A stretch of 64,000 nucleotides of DNA, taken from Rhizobium sp. BT03. Its GTDB lineage: Bacteria; Pseudomonadota; Alphaproteobacteria; Rhizobiales; Rhizobiaceae. The position numbers were made by a program, and so were the translations under genes. How positions within the stretch are numbered: position 1 is the stretch's first letter; each line of letters opens with the position of its first letter. The notes beneath the pieces were generated by a model, which was not told the origin of the DNA, searched no databases, and saw only the letters and a list, made by a program, of their open reading frames with translations. Where the stretch lies: assembly GCF_030053155.1 (NCBI RefSeq), contig NZ_CP125643.1, positions 62,001 to 126,000 of the forward strand, in the 5' to 3' direction. This document shows positions 47,683 through 57,149 of this stretch, in pieces.

Positions 47683-48684
47683 TGGTGTTTGGTTCCGGCA
47701 TTTGATGGTGCAATATTTTCCTTGGCATGGAGGGAAGCACTATGGGCCAGGTTCTACACGGGAGCGCCACGACGACAGAGGCAATCCGTCGAGCAATAGT
47801 GAAGAGAGCCTGAAAACGCTTTCGAAGCGATACGGGATCAACCAGAAAACCGTGGCGAAATGGAAGAAGCGGACATCGTTGGTCGACCTTCCTACAGGCC
47901 CAAAGGACCCGCACTCGACGACCCTTTCCCTCGAAGAAGAGGCCGCTATCGTCGCCTTCCGCCGGCACACGTTGCTGCCGCTCGATGATTGCCTCTACGC
48001 TCTTCAGCCGACCATTTCACATCTGACGCGTTCGTCGTTGCACAGGTGTTTGCAGCGCCACGGCATTTCACGTCTGCCGGAGGTCAGAGGCGACAAGGAG
48101 CCGAAGAAGAAGTTCAAAAGCTATCCGATCGCTTACTTCCACATCGATATTGACGAGGTGCAGACGGCTGAGGGCAAGCTCTATCTCTTTGTCGCAATTG
48201 ACCGAACATCCAAGTTCGCGTTCGCGGAACTCTACACCAAAGCCGGCAAGATGAATGCCGCTCAGTTCTTGCGCAATCTGATCGCGGCAGTGCCCTACAC
48301 CATTCACACCGTTTTGACCGACAATGGCATTCAGTTCACCAACCGAGCTTGTGATCGAAATGCCTTCCAGCACATCTTCGATTGGGTCTGCGACGATCAC
48401 AGCATCGAGCATCGCCTGACCAAGGTGAAGCATCCCTGGACCAACGGACAGGTCGAACGGATGAACCGAACGATCAAGGAGGCGACCGTCAAGCGCTTCC
48501 ACTACGACGATCATGCGCAGTTGAAAAAACATCTGGCCGACTTTATCGACGCCTACAATTTCGGGCGCCGGCTCAAGACGTTAAAGGGCCTTACGCCTTA
48601 CGAGTTCATCTGTAGACGATGGACTTTGGAGCCGGATCGATTCATCATCGACCCCATCCATCAAATGCCGGGACTAAACACCTA
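47683..48684 (+). mobile_element. IS481-family element between the two regulators
   Basis: The ends are inverted repeats of about 26 bp: tggtgtttggttccggcatt at 47,683 on, and the complement of the 48,658-48,684 end, which reads aggtgtttagtcccggcatt. Both continue tgatgg. Length is about 1.0 kb. The transposase has an early frameshift. Confidence 0.85.
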
Positions 48685-48685
48685 G
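47741..48685 (+). pseudogene. IS481-family transposase with early frameshift
   Basis: The expected start MGQVLHGSATTTEAIRRAI (47,741) runs into a stop after 22 codons. The body continues in the next frame from NSEESLKTLSKRYGINQKTV, so a few bases were lost near 47,798. The body is otherwise whole: helix-turn-helix (KRYGINQKTVAKWKKR), then the DDE core (YPIAYFHIDIDEVQTAEGKL, TVLTDNGIQFTNRACDRNAF, HPWTNGQVERMNRTIKEATV). The frame is open to 47,600, so a fused product is conceivable. Confidence 0.8.
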
Positions 48686-49202
48686 GCGATGCCCTTACCT
48701 CTGAACGGCGACAGCCATGAACAGCGTTTCCAGTCTCAGCGACTCGACCCCGTTTTCGCGGAACCTGATCGTGATGTCAAAAGACTGTTTCCGAGCCGAA
48801 TGGCAAAAAGGATCGGCGCGATGGAACGGAGGCGCGGAGAGGACGCGCTTAGATTCAGCAATCGAAATCAAAGCATGCGCGCCGGCAGCTCGAATACCCA
48901 CATGGCATTGAGCGGGAAAACCCAACGAGGGAGTTTAACACAGACCCTACTGTCGAAGCAAAGCGCATGCAAATAGACTTGGCGTCGCTCGCCGACGAAT
49001 CGCTCGAGCATCGAGCGAGATCAACGCCAACCAAACATCGAAAAATTGCGCAATCGGCGCGTATTGTTGATCAGACGGAAATTCGAGTGAAAAACTAAGT
49101 TGTGAGATTGCGGGTGTCTGCACACCGACGACAGCGCGTCGGCTGCGACAGCTATCACCAATACTGCTAACTACTGGTCGGGGCGTCATAGACAAACCCA
49201 GC
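48686..49202. other. Region without a supported gene
   Basis: A 64-residue frame (48,717-48,911) and overlapping ones show no family features. The stretch after 49,000 has lower GC and stops in all frames. Confidence 0.4.
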
Positions 49203-49730
49203 TCACTTCACGGGCTCCGCTACATCACTGATACCTCTGTCGCTCTCGTCGTCATCGGGGATCATTCGCTGCAGGAGCCGAATAAGATCGCGCGTCGTGC
49301 CGTTCGGAAGTCTCCTAAGAATCCTCGCCAGTGTGAGACAATCCTCGGCCTCCTCCGATGTGCGGCCCCAAAGATGTGGCGCAGCTTCAAAGATCATATC
49401 GATAGGCATGAAGCCAAGAATCTCACACAGATGGATCATCCGAGTAACAGTCATTTTGGAAAATGCCCGCTCGTAGCGTCCGTATACAGGGATGGACAGA
49501 CCAAGCATTGGAGCAACGTCTGCGCGAGACAGGCCCTGCGCTTCGCGTGTCTTTTTCAGGAACGCGCTGATCAATTCCTCCATGTGACCCAACGATGTAA
49601 TTTCGCCGCCGAAACCTGGCTTTCGATAGATCGCCTTGTCAACCTCCGGATCGGCGGTGCTGACGAGGCCTCTCGAACTTCTGTAGCTTGCTAGATCTTC
49701 CGTCACCGCACGTCCCTGTTTTCCTGCCAC
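49203..49730 (-). CDS. XRE-type transcriptional regulator (second of a pair)
   Basis: 175 residues from a GTG at 49,730. It is a paralogue of the gene at 46,793-47,314 with the same domain order: N-terminal extension with AIYRKPGFGGEI (compare PVYRKPFDGRI), helix-turn-helix FLKKTREAQGLSRADVAPML with GLSIPVYGRYERAFSKM, and VTRMIHLCEILGFMPIDMIF then APHLWGRTSEEAE. The pair likely arose by duplication. The target is unknown. Confidence 0.78.
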   Translation of the reverse strand: MAGKQGRAVTEDLASYRSSRGLVSTADPEVDKAIYRKPGFGGEITSLGHMEELISAFLKKTREAQGLSRADVAPMLGLSIPVYGRYERAFSKMTVTRMIHLCEILGFMPIDMIFEAAPHLWGRTSEEAEDCLTLARILRRLPNGTTRDLIRLLQRMIPDDDESDRGISDVAEPVK

Positions 49731-51090
49731 TCGTTGTAGGCTTGAGCCAACCTGAACCGATTTGAACCACTTGTCATCGCCACACTACAACCGTTTTAAA
49801 TACCCATTTTGGGCATTTTTTGCGTTATAGCAAATATTTGAGAGTTTAGCCAAATTGCTTCATGAATGCATTCAAAACAGTCTCGCTAGACCGGTGGCCC
49901 AGTTCCATGAAAGATGAGTCGGCTATGGCCGCACCCGCGACTGAAACATCTAGGTTGCGTCGAATTTGAGCGAAAATTCACATTCAATGCTCAACATCTT
50001 CTAAGCGGTCTTCGTTGAGGACGATAAGACATAATCCTCGAAAACCGATCCATTTCCCCGTCCCACGATATCCCATTTGGCTAGCTGGGAAAGCTCCGCC
50101 GTGCTGGAAATCACTCAGCCAAGAACCCATATCGGTTACCGCTCCCGCTAGCGTGTAGGTTCGATGCTCTCTGAAAATTCCGGCATCATGGAGCAAGTGC
50201 CACAAACGTGAACTTTGCTAAACGAAGCCGCCACCTTATCGCATCCACACAAAGGGCTTGAAATAGTCGACCGTGAGGGTTATATCTTTGTGAGCAGCAG
50301 ACAACGAGGCTTCCGAAAGGTCGCTGTTGCAGGTGCACCCTTAGAGGTCGGTACACCGCGGTAGGGCACACGCGTTCGGCGGAAACGCCATGGGAAGGCT
50401 CCTTTAGGGGGCCTTTTTTGTTTCTAGGGCACCCTTATTTGCTGGAAATGAGCCTTTTTTACGAGTTGGCAGACGTTACACCTTCGCTTGATGCGGCTGA
50501 AATTAATTTCTTTCTGATCAGCGCTTTTTACCACCAGTTCTACGTTGTGTTCGTCTGATCTGCTCGGGAAAAGGTAATAAACAACAAGATCATTAAGGCC
50601 AGAGGTCAGGACAGGGCCTGAAACGGCAATGTTACCTGCCCAGTAAGGCATACAGAGGTAGGCACAAGATGCTCGAACGTGAATCTACCTTGCGGATGTT
50701 CGATTGTTGGGAACGAGTCGTTAATAGTCGTCATGAGGCGCGGTCACCCGAAGACAGCTCTCACGATCTGGACCCATTCACTGAACTGGATTATAGATTG
50801 CGCTGGGTAGTCTGGCTCTGAGACATTGAATTTTCTCCCGATATAAGGGCACGGGTTTGACAACCTTACGAAAGTGCTAACCCCTGAACGTGGTTTCGTT
50901 CTCCTGGTAAGGGTCCTTTCATGTTCAAATCGATACGAATAGAGCACTGACCTTTCGCTTCCGTCCTTACGACGGAGTTGTCTGCTTATGTCTCGCGTAT
51001 GGACCGGAAGCCTGAACATGCTGCAGGAGCGAATTCCATCCTGAGACCGAATTCCTACGACGCTTTCTCCGCAGGAGACCGGAGGTTCGA
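49731..51090. other. Long region without a supported gene
   Basis: About 1.36 kb with lower GC and short frames only. Frames at 50,424-50,651 and 50,744-51,199 have no recognisable family. A terminator-like hairpin lies near 50,394-50,420. The sequence could hold regulatory RNA or very decayed genes; I see no direct sign. Confidence 0.4.
50394..50420 (+). terminator. Terminator-like hairpin
   Basis: aaggctcctttagggggcct followed by tttttt forms an 8-bp stem with one mismatch and a U-run. No gene to end is recognised on the plus strand, so it might terminate an untranslated transcript. Confidence 0.4.
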
Positions 51091-51400
51091 AATACGACCA
51101 GTGCGCCTGGCCTGACCCGAGAGAGGCTTCGGGCAGCCGAGGACGACACCTACGGCCTGTTCGTCGACTTCCGTTGGCCCAAGAACGTCGGGAAGCCATA
51201 TTGCCCTCGCTGTGGCTGCCTGGCGCCGTACGGCGTCGTCGTTCTGATGCTCGGAGCCGGAATGCCGCGCCGAATTTTCGGTTTTCGCCGACCGCAAGCT
51301 TTCATTCAAGAAGATCATCATGGCAATCTGGGAGGAATCACGGCCGCCAAGGGCATGGCGGCGCTCCATCTGAGCCGCAAGGTCAACGTCCAGTACAAGA
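51091..51400 (+). pseudogene. IS1595-family transposase, front part (split gene)
   Basis: It contains the zinc-ribbon region FRWPKNVGKPYCPRCGCLAP followed by shifted frames with FADRKLSFKKIIMAI-like and NVQYKS. This is the front of an IS1595 (ISSpo3-like) enzyme. The break occurs exactly at the 8-bp target repeat gtacaaga (51,393-51,400). The rear part resumes at 56,721. Frameshifts are present in this part. Confidence 0.75.
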
Positions 51401-51439
51401 GTATCCATCCGGCGAAGGCCGCGGCACTTATGATTTCGG

Positions 51440-51728
51440 CTCGTCTGCCATGATGCGTTCGAATCTTGTCGCGATCGCATTGCTCGTCGACAAGGAACTG
51501 CCGAACACCTCCTTCCCAGGTGCGGATATCGGCGAGGAACTCCTTCAAGCTTTCGATGCCCCGGTCGGTGAAGGTCGTGATGCCCTCTTCGCTGCCGTCA
51601 TGGGCATGGATCATCTCACCATAGTCGATGTTGTCGGAGTTGCTGGCGACCTCCTGGATGAGTTCGAGGTTCTCGCCAATCAGCGTGGCGACGTAGTTGA
51701 TCGTGTAGACATGCGTCGGGCGCGCCAT
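51440..51728 (-). CDS. IS66 accessory small protein downstream of tnpC
   Basis: From an ATG at 51,728 overlapping the tnpC stop, the frame reads MARPTHVYTINYVATLIGEN, LELIQEVASNSDNIDYGEMI, HAHDGSEEGITTFTDRGIES and LKEFLADIRTWEGGVRQFLV. I recall such a gene of about 95 residues in some IS66 elements. The original tail (FERIMADEPKS, stop near 51,440) is now out of frame; a one-base change near 51,465 lets the frame run on past the element end. Function unknown; it is now altered. Confidence 0.6.
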
Positions 51729-51955
51729 CAGGCCGCCATCTGCCGGGCGCTTCCGGCGGGCCAGTTCCACGGCAGCAGTTCCGGCAGCCGTGATACGGGA
51801 ATGCCAGGCATGCGGGCGAGCACGTCCGCCAACCAGGCCTGCGGATCGATATCGTTCGTCTTTGCCGTGACGATTAGGGAATACATGAAGGCAGCACGCT
51901 CGCCTCCGCGCTGGGAACCGGCGAATAGCCATGCCTTTCTTCCGAGAGCAATGCC
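51728..51955 (-). pseudogene. tnpC: IS66 tnpC, C-terminal piece
   Basis: It reads GIALGRKAWLFAGSQRGGER, IVTAKTNDIDPQAWLADVLA and LPELLPWNWPAGSARQMAA, the end of TnpC. It is separated from the rest (54,432 on) by the recombinase unit. The join lies at the near-repeat agcaatgcc (51,947-51,955). Confidence 0.88.
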
Positions 51956-52338
51956 CTGTTCATTCTGCCCATGTCGGCGATGAAGTCGAGGTTCACTATT
52001 GCTGGCATCCATATTTTGGCCAGAAGGTTTCCATTCGTCGCGTCGAAGAACGAGCGACAGGCCGGTTTTTGAAGGTTCTGGGGCCGACAGGTGTCGTCAT
52101 CGCGATCTCAGGGTGGATGATCGATCCCGTGGTCTGCCGCGGCATGACCATGGGAACGCCACGCGTCGATCTTGCGACGCTAATCGAATTGAACAGGCTG
52201 GTCTCTGGCGGCAGCAAAGCGGCACCCTTCCGAAGTGGACGTAGAATCACTCAGGAGGACCATGATGAGATCTCGCAATACGCTGGTGCCGGCGTCGGGC
52301 CGGCAGCTCGACCTGATATTCGAGGAGCTCAACGATGA
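51931..52338 (+). CDS. DUF5372-like small protein of the recombinase unit, start fused to IS66
   Basis: The recognisable part is VGDEVEVHYCWHPYFGQKVS, IRRVEERATGRFLKVLGPTG and DPVVCRGMTMGTPRVDLATL followed by IELNRLVSG. This matches my memory of DUF5372 proteins that accompany such recombinases. The only good start is an ATG at 51,931 inside IS66 sequence, so the present product would be a hybrid of 135 residues. The native start may be a non-ATG codon just inside the unit. Role unknown. Confidence 0.55.
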   Translation: MPFFREQCPVHSAHVGDEVEVHYCWHPYFGQKVSIRRVEERATGRFLKVLGPTGVVIAISGWMIDPVVCRGMTMGTPRVDLATLIELNRLVSGGSKAAPFRSGRRITQEDHDEISQYAGAGVGPAARPDIRGAQR

Positions 52339-52348
52339 CCATCACTGA
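52262..52348 (+). CDS. 28-residue ORF overlapping the recombinase start
   Basis: An excellent ribosome site (caggaggacc) precedes an ATG at 52,262, giving MMRSRNTLVPASGRQLDLIF then EELNDDHH. The stop lies inside the recombinase start region (ATG at 52,335), implying coupled translation. Related units have a longer gene here with the ASxRQLDLxFE pattern, so this may be a shortened version. Confidence 0.5.
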   Translation: MMRSRNTLVPASGRQLDLIFEELNDDHH

Positions 52349-54404
52349 TTTGATTCCGACAGCGCTGCTCGCGCGCAAGGCCGTCGTTTATGTGCGGCAA
52401 TCCACTCAGTCGCAGGTTATAACCAATCTGGAAAGCCAGCGACGGCAGTATGATCTTGTTGACATTGCGCGACACCACGGCTTCAGCCACGTCGAGGTGA
52501 TCGACGACGACCTCGGGCGCTCTGCCAGCGGAACCGTCGCCCGTCCGGGCTTCGATCGTCTCGTCGCCCTACTGTGCGCCGGCAAAGTTGGTGCCGTTTT
52601 CTGCTTCGATGCTTCACGGCTTGCGCGCAACGGTCGGGACTGGCATCACCTGCTCGAACTGTGCGGCCTGGTCGAAGCCCGCGTCATTGACCATGACGGC
52701 GTCTACAATCCATGTCGACCCAACGATCGGCTGCTGCTGGGAATGAAGGGCAGTATCAGCGAGTTCGAACTGGGCGTGCTGAGAGCCCGGATGCTCGATG
52801 CCGCCAGGTCGAAGGCGCGCCGTGGCGAACTGCGACTTTCTGTTCCGTTCGGCTACATTTGGCATCGGGAGGCCGGGCTTGGGCTCGATCCTGATCTGCG
52901 TCTGCAAGAGGTAATTCGATCCATCTTCGCCCGCTTCCACGACCTTGGAAGCGCGCGTCAGGTGCTGCTGTCGATGACGAAAGATCACATTCACTTCCCT
53001 CGGCCGTCGGATGAAGGGCGCATGACCAACTTCGTATGGATGCCAGTACGTTATCGCAATGTGATCGGCATCCTCAAAAACCCCTTCTACGCCGGCGTTT
53101 ACGTCTATGGGAAGAGCGAGAAGCGGACTGCCATCGTCGATGGATGGGCTCGGCGCAGTTACGGGCACGGCAAGCCCGTCGGTACCTGGGAGGTGATGAT
53201 CCGGGACCATCACGAAGGTTACATTAGTTGGGGCGAATACGAGCGTAACCAACAGCAACTGGCCCTCAATAATTATGGCCGATCGGGTGGGACTAAATCG
53301 GGCCGCGGCGGCAAAGCATTATTATCAGGTCTCCTGACCTGCGGACGGTCTGGACGGCGACTGAGTGTTGCCTATACGGGAAATCCACAAAATCCTGTCT
53401 ATCGCTGCTATAAACAGAACCTGATGATGGGCTTGCCCCGTTGCATGACGTTCGGCGGCTCGAAGGTCGATGCGGCGGTTGCGCGCGAGTTGTTGCGCGC
53501 GGTAGAACCATTAGCGATCGAGGCGACTTTTAAAGCAGAGCGGATGCACCGGGAGCGACAGGAAGACCAGCGCCACATTCACGATCTGGAGCTACAACAG
53601 GCCCGCTACGAGGCTAGCCTCGCCGAGCGCCGCTATGCGGCATGCGATCCCGACAACCGCCTGATAGCTGCACAGCTTGAGAAGAATTGGGAAACGGCGC
53701 TACGCCGCGTCCGTGATCTGGAAGTGCGCAGGCCTACCGAAAGTCCTTCAACCATCGAAGTTGACCCAGGCACTTTCGCAAACCTCGCCGACAATCTGCA
53801 GGCGGCCTGGGAGTCGCCGGATGTCACCATGCGCGTGCGCCAGCAACTGCTACGTACATTGATCGCCGACATTGTTGTCGATGTCGATGATGAGGTGCGC
53901 GACGTGGTGCTGACCATCCATTGGAAAGGCGGTCAGCATTCGGAGCTCAAGGTTCGCAAGCCCCAGACGGTTGAACACGGGTGCGCCACAACGGAAGATG
54001 CTTTGGCAGTGATGCGGAGCATGGCAGGACGCTGGTCCGATGAACATATCGCCGCGTCGCTCAATCGAATGGGAATGCCCACGGGGCAAGGAAAAACCTG
54101 GACTGCACACCGGGTCGCTTCAGTAAGGCGGGTCCGGGCCATTCACGCGTACAAATCAGCCGATAAAGAGGGCGAATGGCTGACCATGACAGAGGCGGCG
54201 GCGGTTTTGGGCGTGACCAACCACCGAATACGCCACCTGATCAAGACGAACGTGTTGTCTGCCGAGCAGGTGGTTCCCGGCGCGCCGTATCAAATCCGGG
54301 CCAGCAATCTGACTTCGGCAACCGTCCAAGCCGCGATAGCCCGAAAGGGCCGCCCGTGTCGCATTGCTGACACCGAGACGCTTCCAATGTTTACAGATAC
54401 TTAA
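52335..54404 (+). CDS. Large serine recombinase
   Basis: 689 residues. The resolvase domain starts at KAVVYVRQSTQSQVITNLES (Tyr-Val-Arg-Gln-Ser: catalytic Ser at about residue 23), with DLGRSASGTVARPGFDRLVA and FDASRLARNGRDWHHLLELC. A recombinase domain (about 170-290) and a zinc ribbon (LLSGLLTCGRSGRRLSVAYT, then NPVYRCYKQN) follow, then a coiled coil (about 395-440). The C-terminus (about 625-689) has a MerR-like helix-turn-helix (TMTEAAAVLGVTNHRIRHLI). It should integrate and excise its unit by site-specific recombination. The gene is intact. Confidence 0.93.
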   Translation: MTITDLIPTALLARKAVVYVRQSTQSQVITNLESQRRQYDLVDIARHHGFSHVEVIDDDLGRSASGTVARPGFDRLVALLCAGKVGAVFCFDASRLARNGRDWHHLLELCGLVEARVIDHDGVYNPCRPNDRLLLGMKGSISEFELGVLRARMLDAARSKARRGELRLSVPFGYIWHREAGLGLDPDLRLQEVIRSIFARFHDLGSARQVLLSMTKDHIHFPRPSDEGRMTNFVWMPVRYRNVIGILKNPFYAGVYVYGKSEKRTAIVDGWARRSYGHGKPVGTWEVMIRDHHEGYISWGEYERNQQQLALNNYGRSGGTKSGRGGKALLSGLLTCGRSGRRLSVAYTGNPQNPVYRCYKQNLMMGLPRCMTFGGSKVDAAVARELLRAVEPLAIEATFKAERMHRERQEDQRHIHDLELQQARYEASLAERRYAACDPDNRLIAAQLEKNWETALRRVRDLEVRRPTESPSTIEVDPGTFANLADNLQAAWESPDVTMRVRQQLLRTLIADIVVDVDDEVRDVVLTIHWKGGQHSELKVRKPQTVEHGCATTEDALAVMRSMAGRWSDEHIAASLNRMGMPTGQGKTWTAHRVASVRRVRAIHAYKSADKEGEWLTMTEAAAVLGVTNHRIRHLIKTNVLSAEQVVPGAPYQIRASNLTSATVQAAIARKGRPCRIADTETLPMFTDT

Positions 54405-54431
54405 AGAGGGAGTGCACAATGACTCAGGTAC

Positions 54432-55846
54432 GGCAACGCCGCGCAGGGCTCGTTCGGCGGCATTGTTCGTCAGACACAGTCTGCCGTCGTCGAGGAACCG
54501 GGCGAAGGCTTCCCAGCGACCCTCCTTCTCGAACATGTAGTTGATCGCCTCGGCGACGGGGTTGTGCTTCGACATTTGCCCGCGCTGGGCCATGAGCCAA
54601 TCGTGCAGTTCTTCGACGAGCGGGCGAGCATGTTGCAGCCTCGCTGCGAGCCTATCCTCGGCAGGCATTCCGTTTATGCCGCGCTCGATGTCGAAGAGCG
54701 CGTCGATGCGGGCAACGGCCTCAAGCGCGACGGGCGATATCTCGTGGGCAGGTTTGCCCTTGCGCACGTTGCCGGCGATGTCAGCGAGTTCGAAGAATTT
54801 GCGCCGCGCGTGGCTCCAGCAAAGTGCGCTGATCACCAGCGCGGGGCGGCGGTCGGCACGATAGAGGTCGTTGTAGCCGCCATAGGCATCGGCTTGCAGG
54901 GTGCCGTGCCATCCGGCGAGATGCGTGTTGGGGTGGGTCTTCTCGCGATCGGGAGAGAAGTGGAAGAGTGCGGCGGGAGGCGCGCCGCCCGCGAAAGGGC
55001 GGTCATCGCGGACGTAAGTCCAGAGCCTCGCCTGCTTTGTTGCTCCCCTGGCCAGAAGCGGCACGGTGGTGTCGTCACCATGCAGCCGCTCGGCGGCCAG
55101 AACATGGGCACGGATCAGGTCATGGATCGGCTGCAGGGCCGTCGTGCAGGCTCCGACCTGATCGGCCAGTGTGGAGAGACTGAGAGCGACGCCTTCCCTG
55201 GCGTAGCGCTCAGCCTGGCGGTTCAATGGCTGATGTTGGCCGAACTTCTCGAACAGGATCGTCGCCAGCAGGTGCGGTCCTGCCCATCCCCGCGTGTCGC
55301 ATGGAAAGGGGCCGGTGGCTGGCTGATCTTCTCGCAGTCCCGGCAGGTGAACTTCTCGCGCACCGTCTGGATCACCTTCCACTGGCGCGGAATGATCTCC
55401 AGCGTCTCGGTGATGTCTTCGCCCATCTTCACGATGCGGTGCGAGCCGCAGCAGGTGCAGGTCGACGGGGCATCGATGACCAGGCGCTCGCGCGGCAGGT
55501 GCTCGGGAAACGGCTTGCGGGCCGGCCGGCGGCGTTCGAAAGCGGAGACATTTGTGATTCTCGTCGCCACGCGTTCCGCAGCGATCTCGTCTTCGGTGGC
55601 GTCGGCTTCAAGTTCTTCGAGCTGCAATTCCATTTGCTCGATCAGCCGGGCGCGGCGCTCCGAGCTCTGGCCGTACTGCTCGCGACGTATCTTGGCGATC
55701 TCGAGCTTGAGATGCCGGATCATCGCCTCAGACGTCGTCACGACCGCGCGCACCTGTGCGAGGTCGGCCTCGGCAGAGGCGGCACGCGCTTCCGATGCCG
55801 CAAGCGCGGCGCGCAGTCTGGCTATCTCCGAAGCAGCATCATCCAT
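54432..55846 (-). pseudogene. tnpC: IS66 tnpC, N-terminal and central part, frameshifted
   Basis: The front frame (55,846 to about 55,300) has the coiled coil (EIARLRAALAASEARAASAE) and zinc finger (PSTCTCCGSHRIVKMGEDIT; FTCRDCEKI). After a frameshift near 55,300 the rest continues as GWAGPHLLATILFEKFGQHQ, HGDDTTVPLLARGATKQARL, LQADAYGGYNDLYRADRRPA and NNAAERALRG, where the recombinase unit cuts it. It is therefore doubly inactivated and cannot supply transposase. Confidence 0.92.
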
Positions 55847-55905
55847 GGCCGAAAGCTACCATGCCGCATGCCGAAAGCCCAACAAAAACAGAGGAATGCA
55901 GGCGG

Positions 55906-56256
55906 TCAGCCTGCCTTCGAAGGCCGCTGCGTCCAGCGCGGGTTGCGCCAGTCGATCCCTTCCAGGAGATAGCCGAGCTGCGCCGACGATACAGGCACGG
56001 CGGAGCCATTCTGGCTGACCGGCCAGATGAACTTTCCAGCTTCCAGCCGCTTCAGGTAAAGCGACATGCCGACGCCGTCATGCCAGAGGACCTTGATCAG
56101 GTCACCCTTGCGACCCCGGAAGCAGAAGACTTCGCCGCCATGAGGATCGCGGCCAAGACCTTGCTGAACCTTCAGCGCCAGGCTGTTCATGCCGCAACGC
56201 ATGTCCGTCACCCCGCCCGCGATCCACACCTTTACCCCCGCGGGAAACGCGATCAT
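55906..56256 (-). CDS. tnpB: IS66 TnpB
   Basis: 116 residues, intact: MIAFPAGVKVWIAGGVTDMR, GGEVFCFRGRKGDLIKVLWH, LEAGKFIWPVSQNGSAVPVS, LLEGIDWRNPRW. The ATG at 56,256 overlaps the tnpA stop. Confidence 0.92.
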   Translation of the reverse strand: MIAFPAGVKVWIAGGVTDMRCGMNSLALKVQQGLGRDPHGGEVFCFRGRKGDLIKVLWHDGVGMSLYLKRLEAGKFIWPVSQNGSAVPVSSAQLGYLLEGIDWRNPRWTQRPSKAG

Positions 56257-56660
56257 GACCCATCCACGACGGGCAACAGGCGGGCAAGAATGGTCGGATC
56301 AAGCGAGGCTGGGATCGTCAGCCGTCGGCCATTCGGCAGGCCGATCTCGATCGTCATGTCGTCTTCAAATCGCGGCCGTGAGGCTACCTCGCAAGATGCC
56401 GCCGCCGGTGGCGAAATCGTAAGTGGCACGAAGCCCGTTGTAGCGGAACTGCTCAGAAGACCACTACGGTATTCCCGACGCCAACGGGTCAACAATGACC
56501 GTGACAATCCATATCGCCGCGCCGTCACCGAGCCTTTCCGAAAGCCTTGTAGACTTTCCTCGACGATCCGAACCTTCTCTTCGTCCGACCAATCCCGTCG
56601 GCGACCAAGATCGTCGACGGACAAGACCTCAATGGGGGAAATGATTGTAGCGCATGACAT
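56253..56660 (-). CDS. tnpA: IS66 TnpA
   Basis: 135 residues from the ATG at 56,660 (MSCATIISPIEVLSVDDLGR). The helix-turn-helix front is RRRDWSDEEKVRIVEESLQG, then VTARRYGLSRSLLTRWRREY; the tail is MTIEIGLPNGRRLTIPASLD. An in-frame ATG 21 bases upstream is possible but lies nearer the terminal repeat. It is intact. Confidence 0.9.
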   Translation of the reverse strand: MSCATIISPIEVLSVDDLGRRRDWSDEEKVRIVEESLQGFRKGSVTARRYGLSRSLLTRWRREYRSGLLSSSATTGFVPLTISPPAAASCEVASRPRFEDDMTIEIGLPNGRRLTIPASLDPTILARLLPVVDGS

Positions 56661-56720
56661 AAGGCATGGACTTAAAGCCAATCAGCAAGTCAGGACAGAC
56701 GGCCTTCGCCGGATGGGTAC

Positions 56721-57065
56721 GTACAAGACCGCCTACTTCCTGCTGCAGAAGCTCCGGGAGGCAGCCGACCTTCGCCGTGATGCGATCAAGCTGCACGGTA
56801 CGGTGCAGATCGACGGCAAGTATGTGGGCGGCGTCCTCCGCAAGGTGACAAGAAGGAAGAGCGCAAGGACGGGCGCAAGAAGGAAAATCAGAACGGCAAG
56901 CGTATGTGAGTTCTGGCGCTGAGGGAGGCCAACCGCCATGCACCGAACAGAACGGTGACGCGGGTGATCCTGGACGAGAACGGCAAGGATGCATGGGCGG
57001 CCGTCGCCAAGCATGTGGAGCCGAAGGCGCTCCTGATCGCTGACGAACACAAGGCGCAACCAGGG
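56721..57065 (+). pseudogene. IS1595-family transposase, rear part
   Basis: It reads YKTAYFLLQKLREAADLRRD, AIKLHGTVQIDGKYVGGVLR (first catalytic Asp with VGG) and, in later frames, WAAVAKHVEPKALLIADEHK. This is the DDE half of the enzyme begun at 51,091. Several frameshifts follow the VGG block, so the gene was decaying before or after the split. Confidence 0.8.
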
Positions 57066-57149
57066 CTTTGAAAGAAAGCGCTGTATAGATCCACCTGCTC
57101 CGCCCTTTTAGTCCGCTAGCAAAAGGCGGTAGGGGACCGACTTTTCGAA

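Larger units (their letters stand above)
51956..54431 (+). mobile_element. Serine-recombinase unit inserted in IS66 tnpC
   Basis: The unit lies between tnpC halves and is bordered by similar sequences agcaatgcc (51,947-51,955) and ggcaacgcc (54,432-54,440), which code for the same Gly-Ile/Val-Ala of TnpC. These could be attL/attR cores or an imperfect target duplication. It carries two small genes and a large serine recombinase, all on the plus strand. Exact ends are uncertain by a few bases. Confidence 0.75.
51401..56720 (-). mobile_element. IS66-family element (third), inserted in IS1595 and itself interrupted
   Basis: The left end is gtatccatccggcgaaggcc (51,401 on). The right end, complement from 56,720, is gtacccatccggcgaaggcc. 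Both are flanked by the identical octamer gtacaaga at 51,393-51,400 and 56,721-56,728. Removing the element rejoins the IS1595 frame (NVQYK to TAYFLLQKL). The length, about 5.3 kb, is large because a recombinase unit of about 2.5 kb sits in its tnpC. Confidence 0.93.

Noticed and set aside
54564..56018. 484-codon plus-strand frame across IS66 tnpC and tnpB
   Set aside because: It mirrors the minus-strand coil and DDE regions of tnpC; composition is typical of an antisense frame.
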